From Bacteroidales bacterium (GTDB lineage: Bacteria; Bacteroidota; Bacteroidia; Bacteroidales; VadinHA17), in contig JAGNKY010000001.1 of NCBI GenBank assembly GCA_017999895.1, positions 154,715 through 218,714 of the forward strand: a stretch of DNA of 64,000 bases. The letters run 5' to 3'. Made by a program: the position numbers and the translations under genes. The stretch's first letter is position 1. Each line of letters opens with the position of its first letter. Below the pieces are notes generated by a model that ran no database searches, was not told where the DNA came from, and was given only the letters and a program-made list of their open reading frames with translations. Shown piece by piece: positions 27,178 through 35,928 of this stretch.

Positions 27178-28290
27178 ATGAACAATAAAACATCAGGAAA
27201 TAAAAATATAAAGGTATTCCTGCATATCGCAGCATGGACAATATTATTTGGGCTGAACTATTATTTCATCAAACAATGGGATGTCGGGAAAGACTTTATA
27301 TGGATGTATTTTATTAATACAGCCATCTGTGCGATGGTGTTTTATACTAATTACCTTTTACTGGTTCCGAGACTTTTCTTTCCAGGGAAACGTTTAAAAT
27401 ATTACCTGTCAGTTGCTTTCACTATATTGTTTTTCTTTGCTGTCTCAAGTTTTTCGGGAAGGATGGTTATAAAATATGTTCCGGGTAAATTTTCGACCGA
27501 AATGCGTGCAGGAAATGAGCAGGGTAACTACCGCCCTGCCCCGCCGCCCCCTGAACCCGGTCGCAATTTTCCACCTCCTCGTTCCCGGCAAATGTTTTTT
27601 TTAAGTTTCACTTTCAGTTCTCTTTTCCTTATTTTCTTTTCTCTTGGATTAAGAATACTCGAAAGACAGGAGCAGATCGAAAAGAGTCGTAAGGATATGG
27701 AAAAAGAAAAACTCAATTCTGAGTTAAACATGCTTAGAAATCAAATAAGCCCGCATTTCTTCTTTAACACTCTGAATAATATTTACTCGCTGATTGGTAT
27801 TAATACAGAAGATTCAAAAAAGGCAATCCTTCAACTATCCAAGCTTATGCGTTACCTTCTTAATGAAAAGGAGGGTAGCACCACAAAACTTGGAAATGAA
27901 ATCGAGTTCATGAAAAATTATATCGACCTTATGAAACTTAAAATAAGTGATAAGGTGAAACTTACAGTAGATTTTCCCGATAAGTACGAAGATATAAATA
28001 TTCCGCCGCTGTTGCTGATATCTTTTATTGAGAATGCATTTAAACACGGAGTGAGCTACCGGAGCAAATCTTATATTGATATAAAACTGGAAACAGAAAA
28101 GGATACGATAATTTTTACCTGTAAAAACAGTATTGCAGGAAAAAGTGAGGATGTTAACAAAAACAATAACGGCATCGGACTCGAGAATGTAAAGCGAAGA
28201 CTTAACCTTCTTTTCCCTGGCAAACATGAATTACTTATTAATAAAGGCGAAAATGAATTTTCGGTGTTTCTTAAAATAAATACTGCTTGA
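27178..28290 (+). CDS. LytS/YehU-type sensor histidine kinase
   Basis: A membrane sensor kinase of 370 residues. Four N-terminal helices (about 12-32, 38-58, 78-98 and 140-162) surround a proline-rich segment (about 118-136) of unusual composition. The His_kinase domain has His193 in ISPHFFFNTLNNIYSL. The ATPase part shows FIENAFKHG (N box) and NGIGLENVKRRL (G box). It lacks a recognisable extracellular domain. The stop overlaps the ATG of the response regulator by 1 bp (TGATG), and the pair lies 63 bp after the exporter genes, so it probably regulates them. Confidence 0.93.
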   Translation: MNNKTSGNKNIKVFLHIAAWTILFGLNYYFIKQWDVGKDFIWMYFINTAICAMVFYTNYLLLVPRLFFPGKRLKYYLSVAFTILFFFAVSSFSGRMVIKYVPGKFSTEMRAGNEQGNYRPAPPPPEPGRNFPPPRSRQMFFLSFTFSSLFLIFFSLGLRILERQEQIEKSRKDMEKEKLNSELNMLRNQISPHFFFNTLNNIYSLIGINTEDSKKAILQLSKLMRYLLNEKEGSTTKLGNEIEFMKNYIDLMKLKISDKVKLTVDFPDKYEDINIPPLLLISFIENAFKHGVSYRSKSYIDIKLETEKDTIIFTCKNSIAGKSEDVNKNNNGIGLENVKRRLNLLFPGKHELLINKGENEFSVFLKINTA

Positions 28291-29003
28291 TGTTATCGGT
28301 TATTACCATTGATGATGAGCCCCTTGCCCTGAAGCTTATTTCGGAGTACATCGAAAAAACTCCTGGGTTGAAACTATCCGGCAGTTTTGATAATCCGCTC
28401 GATGCCATTGAATATCTGTCGGAAAAAATGGCCGATATCATATTTGTTGACATTCAGATGCCCGACCTTACAGGAATAGAATTTACCAGACTTATCGAAA
28501 AAAGTCCTAAAGTTATTTTTACCACTGCTTACGAGCAATATGCACTTGAAGGTTATAAACTCGAAATTACCGATTATCTTCTTAAGCCATTCAGTTATGA
28601 GGAATTTCTTACTGCAGTCAATAAAGCCGTGAAGCAAATCAACCTTGAGCGGAAGGCTATGAAAGGTCTGGAGGCAAATGATGAATTTTTGTTTCTGAAG
28701 TCGGATTATAAGATTAAACGAATCAATTTCAATGATATACTATATATAGAGGGGTTGAAAGATTACATAAAAGTTTATGTTGAGAATCTACCCCATCCGA
28801 TTTTATCCCTTTCGACAATGAAGCTTGCAGAGTCAAAACTGCCAGGTGAAAAATTTATGAGGGTTCATAAATCATTTATAGTTAACCTCGATAAAATTAA
28901 CACTATAGAAAGGTGCAGAATTGTTTTTGGTAAAACATATATCCCGATAGGAGAGCAGTATAAGGAGAAGTTCCAGAAGTATCTTGATAGTAACTTTCTT
29001 TAG
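28290..29003 (+). CDS. LytTR family response regulator
   Basis: A 237-residue response regulator partnered with the kinase encoded just upstream. The receiver domain (about 1-120) has the phospho-acceptor Asp54 in DIIFVDIQMPDLTG and the conserved Thr and Lys in VIFTTAYEQYA and DYLLKPFS. The C-terminal LytTR DNA-binding domain is at about 135-235 (FLKSDYKIKRINFNDILYIEG, FMRVHKSFIVNLDKI). The start at 28290 is preferred over a TTG one codon earlier. Targets are not identified, but the upstream efflux operon is the natural candidate. Confidence 0.93.
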   Translation: MLSVITIDDEPLALKLISEYIEKTPGLKLSGSFDNPLDAIEYLSEKMADIIFVDIQMPDLTGIEFTRLIEKSPKVIFTTAYEQYALEGYKLEITDYLLKPFSYEEFLTAVNKAVKQINLERKAMKGLEANDEFLFLKSDYKIKRINFNDILYIEGLKDYIKVYVENLPHPILSLSTMKLAESKLPGEKFMRVHKSFIVNLDKINTIERCRIVFGKTYIPIGEQYKEKFQKYLDSNFL

Positions 29004-29087
29004 AAATATTCGTATAATAATATATACGTTTGCTTTTATCAGGCTTTAACAATTTTTTAATGATATTGTAAAAAATTAAAACAAAAA

Positions 29088-29118
29088 TTTGGATATTTAA
29101 AAACAAATATTATTTTTG
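29088..29118 (+). promoter_or_regulatory. trp operon promoter (TTTG-N19-TATTTTTG)
   Basis: The -33 box TTTG (29088-29091) and the -7 box TATTTTTG (29111-29118) are separated by 19 bp, a good fit to the Bacteroidota housekeeping promoter. Transcription would start near 29124, about 14 nt before the leader peptide ATG. Confidence 0.8.
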
Positions 29119-29137
29119 TGCCGTTATCATTTAAGAA

Positions 29138-29197
29138 ATGAAGATTTATTCTACAAATTGGTGCTGGTGGTTCGCATGGTTTTTCAAATCAAGGTGA
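29138..29197 (+). CDS. trpL: Trp leader peptide of the trp attenuator
   Basis: A 19-codon ORF (MKIYSTNWCWWFAWFFKSR) with four tryptophan codons at positions 8, 10, 11 and 14, a strong excess for the rarest amino acid. It also has one Cys codon at position 9. It begins 20 bp after a good promoter and ends before the hairpin at 29241-29260. Codon 14 ends at 29179, so a ribosome stalled there would leave the stop-codon region (29194-29200) exposed. No trp gene is needed to explain its short length. It is too small for normal gene calling. Confidence 0.82.
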   Translation: MKIYSTNWCWWFAWFFKSR

Positions 29198-29272
29198 GCA
29201 GAAGCGCCCGTTTGTAAATTTAATATAGATATTAATGCAGCCTGCCGTGCTCACGGCAGGCCGCACTGTTTT
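29194..29272 (+). promoter_or_regulatory. trp transcription attenuator: terminator and antiterminator
   Basis: CCTGCCGTG (29241-29249) pairs with CACGGCAGG (29252-29260) as a GC-rich terminator stem. It is followed by CCGCACTGTTTTATAT, a weak T tract. The alternative pairing is GTGAGCA (29194-29200), which overlaps the leader stop codon, with TGCTCAC (29248-29254), the loop region of that stem. The two cannot coexist. Ribosome stalling at Trp codons would favour the alternative pairing and read-through, whereas finishing the leader would cover 29194-29200 and favour termination. Confidence 0.75.
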
Positions 29273-29306
29273 ATATAACTCTAATAAACCTCAAAACAAA
29301 GTAAAA

Positions 29307-30719
29307 ATGAAAAAATATTCAATAACAACAAGTACTTCGAAACTACTGGCCGACACCATCACTCCTGTTAGTGTCTATCTCAGGATACGAGATATCTATC
29401 CGAACAGTCTTCTTCTTGAAAGTTCCGATTATCATGCAATTGAGAACAGCTACTCGTTTATCTGTATCAATTCGGTTGCAAGTTTCGAGGCCGATGCGAA
29501 TAGAGTAACAGAGAAATATCCCGACGGAACGGAACGTAATTATAACCTCAAAGAAAAAGATGAGTTGATAAAGAGATTTACAGATTTTATGTCTGCATTC
29601 ACTCCGGCCAGAACGGCGGATGAAATCCCTGTCAACGGATTCTTCGGCTATATGGCATACGACGCTGTCGAACATTTCGAAAATATTACACTGAAAACGT
29701 CCGATACACCTGAAAAACACATTCCGGAAATGAGGTACGACCTTTTCAAATACATAATTGCAATTAATCACTATCAGAACATGCTCTATATTATCGAAAA
29801 CAGGTTCGATGAAAATGAAGAAAGCGGCATAGAACAAATAGAGAACCTGCTGAGAAGCAGAAATTTTGCCATTTATCGTTTCAGGGTTTCAGGAAATGAG
29901 AAAAGTAACTTAAACGACGAAGATTATAAATACATGGTTAGGAAAGGGAAGGAACACTGTCATCGCGGTGATGTTTTTCAGGTGGTTCTGTCACGACGCT
30001 ATTCTATTGAATTCAAAGGCGATGAATTTAATGTGTATAGGGCTCTGCGGTCTATCAATCCTTCTCCTTATCTTTTTTATTTCGACTACGGAAATTACAA
30101 AATATTCGGATCTTCACCCGAAGCACATCTTAAAATAAACCAGGGTATTGCATATATTAATCCGATTGCTGGGACATATCGAAGGACCGGCAACGATGAA
30201 GCCGATAAGTTGGCTGCCGAGAGGCTTTCATACGACCTCAAGGAAAATTCCGAACATATTATGCTGGTTGACCTTGCACGAAACGATCTGAGCAAGTATG
30301 CCAGAAACGTTAAAGTGCAAAACCTGCGCGAAGTTCAGTTCTACTCGCATGTGATTCATCTTGTTTCATCGGTCTCGGGAGAACTCCGTGAAGATGCAAC
30401 TATTGCCGATGTGTTGGCGGCTACATTTCCTGCCGGTACTCTCACAGGGGCTCCGAAACACATGGCAATGCAGCTTATCGACAGATACGAAAACGAGAAG
30501 AGAGGCTACTACGGAGGAGCAATTGGATTCATCGATTTCAGAGGCATACTCAATCATGCTATTCTAATAAGAACTTTTCTGAGTAAGGGCAATATGCTTA
30601 TTTACCAGGCCGGAGCCGGCATAGTTGCCGGCTCGGATGAAGAAAAAGAACTACAGGAAGTCAATAACAAACTTGATGCACTCAAAAATGCAGTAAAAAT
30701 GGCTGAGGGAATAAAATAG
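29307..30719 (+). CDS. trpE: Anthranilate synthase component I
   Basis: Converts chorismate and ammonia (from TrpG) to anthranilate, the first step of tryptophan synthesis. The ATG at 29307 starts the real protein (470 residues). An apparent 24-codon extension upstream runs through the attenuator hairpin and is not coding. Chorismate-binding markers include GDVFQVVLSRRYSI, FGSSPEAHLKI, IAGTYRRTG and the C-terminal GYYGGAIGFIDF and YQAGAGIVAGSDEEKE. The N-terminal LLLESSD element is the usual tryptophan feedback site, so allosteric inhibition is expected in addition to attenuation. Confidence 0.97.
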   Translation: MKKYSITTSTSKLLADTITPVSVYLRIRDIYPNSLLLESSDYHAIENSYSFICINSVASFEADANRVTEKYPDGTERNYNLKEKDELIKRFTDFMSAFTPARTADEIPVNGFFGYMAYDAVEHFENITLKTSDTPEKHIPEMRYDLFKYIIAINHYQNMLYIIENRFDENEESGIEQIENLLRSRNFAIYRFRVSGNEKSNLNDEDYKYMVRKGKEHCHRGDVFQVVLSRRYSIEFKGDEFNVYRALRSINPSPYLFYFDYGNYKIFGSSPEAHLKINQGIAYINPIAGTYRRTGNDEADKLAAERLSYDLKENSEHIMLVDLARNDLSKYARNVKVQNLREVQFYSHVIHLVSSVSGELREDATIADVLAATFPAGTLTGAPKHMAMQLIDRYENEKRGYYGGAIGFIDFRGILNHAILIRTFLSKGNMLIYQAGAGIVAGSDEEKELQEVNNKLDALKNAVKMAEGIK

Positions 30720-30803
30720 ATATCCTATAATTTATGAAAAATAAATAAATGATATACAAACAAATATATAAAAGCATAGAACTATCAAATGGTTGAGACT
30801 GGA

Positions 30804-31373
30804 ATGAAAATAGTGGTTATAGATAATTATGATTCTTTTACATACAACCTTGTTCACTTAATAGAAAAGGTTACAGGTACGCTTCCGGATGTTTTCAGGA
30901 ACGACAGGGTAAGTATCGAAGAAATAGACAAATATGATAAGGTGCTCATTTCTCCAGGCCCGGGTATTCCTTCAGAAGCAGGTATATGCCTTGAGCTTAT
31001 ACGAAGATATTACACAAAAAAGAGCATACTTGGTATTTGTCTCGGGCATCAGGCCGTCTGTGAATCTTTTGGTGCGAAATTACTGAATCTCAGCAACGTG
31101 TATCACGGAGTTGCAACTCCGGTAAGAGTCCTGAAGCCTGATGAGCCACTTTTTAAAAATATTCCATCCGTCTTTATGGCAGGGCGATATCATTCATGGG
31201 TTGTTTCACGTAACCACCTGCCCGACTGTTTAACTATAACATGCGAGGATGAAAATGGAATGATTATGGGCGTCAGTCACAAAGATTACAATGTAAAAGG
31301 CCTTCAGTTTCATCCCGAATCAATTATGACGGAATATGGATTGGAAATAATTAAAAACTGGGTGAATATATGA
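30804..31373 (+). CDS. trpG: Anthranilate synthase component II, glutamine amidotransferase
   Basis: Supplies ammonia from glutamine to TrpE. The start at 30804 (MKIVVIDNYDSFTYNLV) is the usual TrpG N-terminus. A second ATG at 30789 would add five residues. The class I amidotransferase triad is visible: Cys79 in GICLGHQA and His/Glu in LQFHPESI near the end. The length (189 residues) matches stand-alone TrpG and PabA. Location inside the trp operon supports the trp role, although such subunits often also serve p-aminobenzoate synthesis. Confidence 0.95.
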   Translation: MKIVVIDNYDSFTYNLVHLIEKVTGTLPDVFRNDRVSIEEIDKYDKVLISPGPGIPSEAGICLELIRRYYTKKSILGICLGHQAVCESFGAKLLNLSNVYHGVATPVRVLKPDEPLFKNIPSVFMAGRYHSWVVSRNHLPDCLTITCEDENGMIMGVSHKDYNVKGLQFHPESIMTEYGLEIIKNWVNI

Positions 31374-31456
31374 GATAATTAATTGCTTTACAACACATTA
31401 AACATTAAAAATAAAAAACCGATAATCGTTAAATTATTATCAATTACACGAACGAT

Positions 31457-32452
31457 ATGAGAAAGATACTTAATTATTTATTTGAGCACAGGACTCTTAG
31501 CAGCCAGGAAGCTGAAGAAGTAATGATAAACATTGCCAGCGGCCTGTATTCGGAATCTGAGATAGCGGCATTCCTCACGGTTTATCTGATGCGGAGCATA
31601 ACCGTCGAAGAGCTTTCCGGCTTCCGCAATGCAATGCTTAATCTGTGTGTAAAAACCGACCTGTCCGATTTCGGTACCATAGATGTCTGCGGGACCGGCG
31701 GCGACAACAAGGAAACTTTCAATATTTCGACACTTACGGCCTTTGTGCTGGCAGGCGCTGGCATCAGAGTGGCCAAGCATGGAAATTACGGAGTTACTTC
31801 CGCATGCGGTTCATCCAATATTCTTGAATATTTTGGATATAAATTTTCAACCGATCCTGGCAAACTAAAGAGAGAACTCGAAAATGCAGGAATCTGTTTT
31901 CTTCATGCACCTTTATTTAATCTGGCGATGAAATCGGTGGCACCTGTCCGCAAGGCACTGAAAGTAAAAACATTCTTCAACATGCTTGGGCCTTTGGTAA
32001 ATCCTTCATTCCCAAAACGACAACTTATAGGGGTTTACAGCCTTGAACTTGCTCGACTATATAACTATCTGTTTCAGGAAACTGACATGAGCTATACTAT
32101 TGTTTACAGCCTTGACGGTTACGATGAGGTATCGCTTACTTCGCCCTTCAAGTGTATTATTAACGGGGTTGAACAGATATTGTCTCCTGAAGACCTCGAT
32201 TATCCTGCTGTTCAACCTTCCGATCTGGCTGCAGGGAAGACTATTGCCGATTCTGCAGCAATATTCAAATCTGTTCTGGAAGGAAACAGCACTCCACAAA
32301 AAAACAACGTGGTTCTTGCAAATTCACTACTTGCCATAAAATGCTGCTTCCCGGAAAAATCGCTCACGGAATGCAGGAATATTGCCGAAGATTCACTTTA
32401 TAATAAAAAGGCGCTCGATTCTTTCAACAAGTTAATAGAAATTCAACAGTGA
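31457..32452 (+). CDS. trpD: Anthranilate phosphoribosyltransferase
   Basis: Transfers phosphoribose from PRPP to anthranilate. The 331-residue protein shows an N-terminal helical domain and the PRPP-binding glycine-rich motif DVCGTGGDNKETFNIST near residue 75. KHGNYGVTSACGSSN (about 117-131) and the HAP-like and KTFFNMLGPLVNP segments follow. It is separated from trpG by 83 bp and its TGA overlaps the GTG start of trpC, so trpC translation depends on it. Confidence 0.96.
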   Translation: MRKILNYLFEHRTLSSQEAEEVMINIASGLYSESEIAAFLTVYLMRSITVEELSGFRNAMLNLCVKTDLSDFGTIDVCGTGGDNKETFNISTLTAFVLAGAGIRVAKHGNYGVTSACGSSNILEYFGYKFSTDPGKLKRELENAGICFLHAPLFNLAMKSVAPVRKALKVKTFFNMLGPLVNPSFPKRQLIGVYSLELARLYNYLFQETDMSYTIVYSLDGYDEVSLTSPFKCIINGVEQILSPEDLDYPAVQPSDLAAGKTIADSAAIFKSVLEGNSTPQKNNVVLANSLLAIKCCFPEKSLTECRNIAEDSLYNKKALDSFNKLIEIQQ

Positions 32453-33249
32453 CATTTCTGGAAAAGATAGCTGAAAGCAAAAGAAAAGAAGTTGCACTTC
32501 TGAAAAGGAGGTTTTCTGTTAAAGATTTTGAGGAAAGCCCTTTATTCGGAAGAAAGGCTATATCCCTTGCTGGTCGTCTCAGAGATCCTGCAGGCACAGG
32601 CATAATTGCCGAGTTCAAAAGATGCTCTCCTTCCAGAGGTGTTATTAATACTGGCGCCGATTTACTGAAAGTTACAACTGGGTATTGTAATGCAGGAGCA
32701 GCAGGCATCTCAATTCTTACAGAAAAAAAGTTCTTCGGAGGTAAAGCCGACGACCTTTACAAGGTCAGAAGTTCAATTAATATCCCGATTTTACGGAAAG
32801 ATTTTATTCTGGATGAAATCCAGATTTATGAATCGAAATGTCTCGGAGCGGATGTAATTTTGCTTATTGCTGCACTAACTGGAAAGGAGGAAGTAATGCA
32901 ATTCTCGAAACTTGCGAACTCTCTGGGTATGGAAGTTCTGCTCGAGATTCATTCGATGGATGAACTCGATACAATAAATGAGTTTGTAAACATAGTCGGC
33001 GTCAATAACCGTGATCTCCACTCCATGAAAACTGATATAATTACTTCTTTAATGCTTGCAGGTAAAATCCCTGATGGATTCGTGAAAATATCCGAAAGCG
33101 GCATTTCATCACCGGAAGTGATTACCGAACTGAAAAAGGCTGGATACGACGGCTTTTTAATCGGAGAGTACTTTATGAGCAAACCTGACCCTGTTTTGGC
33201 ATTAAGTGAGTTTGTAAGTTCTTTAAGAGAAGCGGAGAAAAACCCATGA
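32449..33249 (+). CDS. trpC: Indole-3-glycerol phosphate synthase
   Basis: Converts carboxyphenylaminodeoxyribulose phosphate to indoleglycerol phosphate. The GTG start overlaps the trpD stop (GTGA). The 266-residue TIM barrel carries IIAEFKRCSPSRG (the catalytic Lys), VLRKDFI-like ILRKDFILDEIQIYE, LLEIHSMDEL, GVNNRDL and the phosphate loop SGISSPEVI. It is monofunctional, because trpF is a separate gene next door, unlike the E. coli fusion. Confidence 0.96.
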   Translation: MTFLEKIAESKRKEVALLKRRFSVKDFEESPLFGRKAISLAGRLRDPAGTGIIAEFKRCSPSRGVINTGADLLKVTTGYCNAGAAGISILTEKKFFGGKADDLYKVRSSINIPILRKDFILDEIQIYESKCLGADVILLIAALTGKEEVMQFSKLANSLGMEVLLEIHSMDELDTINEFVNIVGVNNRDLHSMKTDIITSLMLAGKIPDGFVKISESGISSPEVITELKKAGYDGFLIGEYFMSKPDPVLALSEFVSSLREAEKNP

Positions 33250-33267
33250 TAAAAAACGATAAAAAGA

Positions 33268-33906
33268 ATGAAAATAAAAGTTTGCGGCCTGACAGATGAA
33301 CAAAATGTTAATCTTCTCGTTAAAACAAAAATAGACTTTGCCGGATTCATTTTTTATCAGGGTTCAAAAAGATGTATTGGCGAAAATACTTTCAGGACGA
33401 TTTTAAAAATTATTCCACGAAACGTGAAAAAAGTAGGTGTGTTTGTTAACGAACATATTGATAAAGTCCTCAAAATTTCAGAGGAGGCATCGCTCGATAT
33501 AATTCAATTGCATGGCGATGAAGATTTGGATTATTGCAGAAGATTAAAATCGGCAGGAATGAAAGTTATTAAAGCTTTCAGGATAAAAGAGAGTGATAAA
33601 ATAGATTTTGTAAATGCTTTTTCAGATGTATGCGACTTTTTCTTATTCGATACGGAAAGCGGACTTTATGGCGGGAGCGGAAAGAAGTTCAACTGGGACA
33701 TTATCGAAAGCATCAGACCGGAGAAGCCTTTTTTTATTAGCGGCGGAATTGAGCCACAGGATGCTTTGACACTTAAGGAAATAAGTAAGAAAAACAATAT
33801 GATGTATGCTGTGGATATCAACAGCAAATTTGAAACTGCTCCAGGAATAAAAGATATTGATAAAATCAGGAAATTTATTATAGATATAAAAAATGAGCGA
33901 TTATGA
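33268..33906 (+). CDS. trpF: Phosphoribosylanthranilate isomerase
   Basis: Amadori isomerase of tryptophan synthesis, 212 residues. Motifs are MKIKVCGLTDEQNV with the catalytic Cys6, the IIQLHGDEDLDYC segment, LFDTESGLYGGSGKKFNW with the catalytic-type Asp, and the phosphate-binding FISGGIEPQ and the last YAVDINSKFE. It is a stand-alone gene between trpC and trpB, and its stop overlaps the trpB ATG by 4 bp. Confidence 0.95.
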   Translation: MKIKVCGLTDEQNVNLLVKTKIDFAGFIFYQGSKRCIGENTFRTILKIIPRNVKKVGVFVNEHIDKVLKISEEASLDIIQLHGDEDLDYCRRLKSAGMKVIKAFRIKESDKIDFVNAFSDVCDFFLFDTESGLYGGSGKKFNWDIIESIRPEKPFFISGGIEPQDALTLKEISKKNNMMYAVDINSKFETAPGIKDIDKIRKFIIDIKNERL

Positions 33907-35105
33907 AATTCAATGTTGACGAAAATGGATTTTATGGTGAGTTTGGAGGTGCATTTATACCGGAGATGCTGCACCGGAATATTCAGGAACTGAAAGATAA
34001 TTATCTGAAGATTCTGGAAGATCCGGAATTTAAAAAAGAATTTAGAGGGCTGTTGAAGGATTATGCAGGTAGGCCTTCCCCGCTTTTTTATGCGGAAAGG
34101 CTATCGGAGTATTACAATACCGGAATATATCTGAAGCGTGAAGACCTCAATCATACCGGAGCCCATAAGATTAACAATGCGATAGGACAGGTTCTTGTTG
34201 CTAAAAGGCTGGGTAAATCGAGAATAATTGCGGAAACAGGCGCAGGCCAGCATGGAGTGGCAACAGCTACCGTATGTGCTCTGATGGGTCTGGAATGTAT
34301 TGTTTATATGGGGAAGCTCGACATTGAACGGCAGGCTTCCAACGTGTCGAGAATGGAAATGCTTGGTGCAAAGGTTATTCCGGTAGGGAGCGGTAATATG
34401 ACATTGAAAGATGCAACTAATGAAGCTATACGTGACTGGATAAACAATCCTGAAGATACTTATTATGTAATCGGTTCTGTAGTGGGGCCTCATCCTTATC
34501 CGGATCTCGTTTCGAGACTTCAGTCGGTTATAAGTGAGGAGCTCGTATGGCAGGTGAAAGAGCAAACCGGGAGGGATTTTCCCGATTATGTTATTGCCTG
34601 TGTAGGTGGGGGCAGCAATGCAGCCGGCTCGTTTTATCATTTTCTTGATGACGAACGTGTGAAGCTTGTAGCAGTGGAGGCAGCAGGGAAGGGAATCGAA
34701 ACAGGCGAAACCGCAGCTTCAATAGTTGCGGGCTCACCCGGCATTATACATGGAAGCAGAACAATGCTGATGCAAAACAACGACGGACAGATAACCGAAC
34801 CATATTCTATCTCGGCCGGTCTCGACTATCCTGGTATTGGGCCTTTGTTTTCGTGGCTATACAAAACCGGCAGGGCACAATTCGAACATGCTACCGACAA
34901 AGAAGCCCTCGAGGCGGCATTCCGGCTTATGAGGCTTGAAGGAATTATCCCCGCCCTCGAACCGGCTCATGCCCTGGCAGTACTCGAAAAAAGAAAATTC
35001 GACAGTAATGAAATAGTTGTTGTAACTGTTTCAGGACGAGGAGATAAAGACATGGAAACTTATTTGAAATATATTCGTAAGAATGTTAATAATCAATGTA
35101 AATAA
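33903..35105 (+). CDS. trpB: Tryptophan synthase beta subunit
   Basis: PLP enzyme that condenses indole with L-serine. The 400-residue protein has the PLP lysine Lys89 in NHTGAHKINNA, then GAGQHGVATATVCALMG and the phosphate-binding GGGSNAAG. Subunit-contact segments and the C-terminal VSGRGDKDMETYL are also present. It belongs to the common TrpB1 type that partners TrpA. The ATGA overlap with trpF and the 30-bp gap to trpA show operon organisation. Confidence 0.97.
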   Translation: MKFNVDENGFYGEFGGAFIPEMLHRNIQELKDNYLKILEDPEFKKEFRGLLKDYAGRPSPLFYAERLSEYYNTGIYLKREDLNHTGAHKINNAIGQVLVAKRLGKSRIIAETGAGQHGVATATVCALMGLECIVYMGKLDIERQASNVSRMEMLGAKVIPVGSGNMTLKDATNEAIRDWINNPEDTYYVIGSVVGPHPYPDLVSRLQSVISEELVWQVKEQTGRDFPDYVIACVGGGSNAAGSFYHFLDDERVKLVAVEAAGKGIETGETAASIVAGSPGIIHGSRTMLMQNNDGQITEPYSISAGLDYPGIGPLFSWLYKTGRAQFEHATDKEALEAAFRLMRLEGIIPALEPAHALAVLEKRKFDSNEIVVVTVSGRGDKDMETYLKYIRKNVNNQCK

Positions 35106-35135
35106 TCAATGACTCTAAAAACAAAATAGTAAGAC

Positions 35136-35915
35136 ATGAACCGTATTGATGAACTATTTTTATCACATAAAAGTGGAATTTTGTCGGTTTACTTTACGGC
35201 CGGATTCCCTGAAGTTGATTCAACAAGGGAGATAATTAATAACCTTGCAAAAGCCGGCGTTGACATGATAGAAATCGGCATCCCGTTTTCTGATCCTCTT
35301 GCCGACGGGCCGGTAATTCAAAAAAGCAGCACTACAGCTTTAAGAAACGGCATGTCTATGAAGCTTCTTTTTAGACAGCTTGAGGGAATAAGAGAAAATG
35401 TTAATATTCCACTTATACTTATGGGATACCTTAACCCTGTTATGAAGTTCGGAATGGAAGAATTTTGCCGGCATTGCTTCGAAACGGGTATTGACGGAGC
35501 AATAATTCCCGACCTTCCACCTGAAATCTATCGGCAGCAATATTCAGAGATTTTTAAAAAATATGGATTATATAATATCCTTTTAATATGTCCGCAGATT
35601 GATCCTCAGCGTGTACAATTCATTGATAGTCTTACCGATGGATTTATTTATATGGTCTCTTCTTCTTCCGTTACGGGAATCAAAGGCAGCTTTACAGAAG
35701 AACAAAGGAATTATTTCAGGAAAATAAAGAATATGAATCTTTTACATCCGCTTATGATTGGTTTCGGAATATCGAACCATGAAACATTTTCTGAGGTGTG
35801 CAAAACTGCAAACGGGGCAATTATTGGCAGTGCATTTATAAAAATGATTGAAGAAAAAGGAACAGATTATGAAAGTATTAAGAATTTTGTAGAAGGAATC
35901 AGAAACAATAAATAA
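35136..35915 (+). CDS. trpA: Tryptophan synthase alpha subunit
   Basis: Cleaves indoleglycerol phosphate to indole and glyceraldehyde phosphate. Indole then passes to TrpB. In the 259-residue TIM barrel, MIEIGIPFSDPLADGP carries the catalytic Glu and Asp. GAIIPDLPPEIY, YMVSSSSVTGIKG and GFGISNHETF are conserved. It closes the trp genes, but only 13 bp separate its stop from the serine acetyltransferase gene, so transcription likely continues. Confidence 0.96.
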   Translation: MNRIDELFLSHKSGILSVYFTAGFPEVDSTREIINNLAKAGVDMIEIGIPFSDPLADGPVIQKSSTTALRNGMSMKLLFRQLEGIRENVNIPLILMGYLNPVMKFGMEEFCRHCFETGIDGAIIPDLPPEIYRQQYSEIFKKYGLYNILLICPQIDPQRVQFIDSLTDGFIYMVSSSSVTGIKGSFTEEQRNYFRKIKNMNLLHPLMIGFGISNHETFSEVCKTANGAIIGSAFIKMIEEKGTDYESIKNFVEGIRNNK

Positions 35916-35928
35916 AAATTAGAATTAT

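Noticed and set aside
29235..29306. A 24-codon N-terminal extension in frame with trpE
   Set aside because: It runs through the attenuator hairpin and adds no recognisable TrpE sequence. The ATG at 29307 begins a normal TrpE N-terminus.
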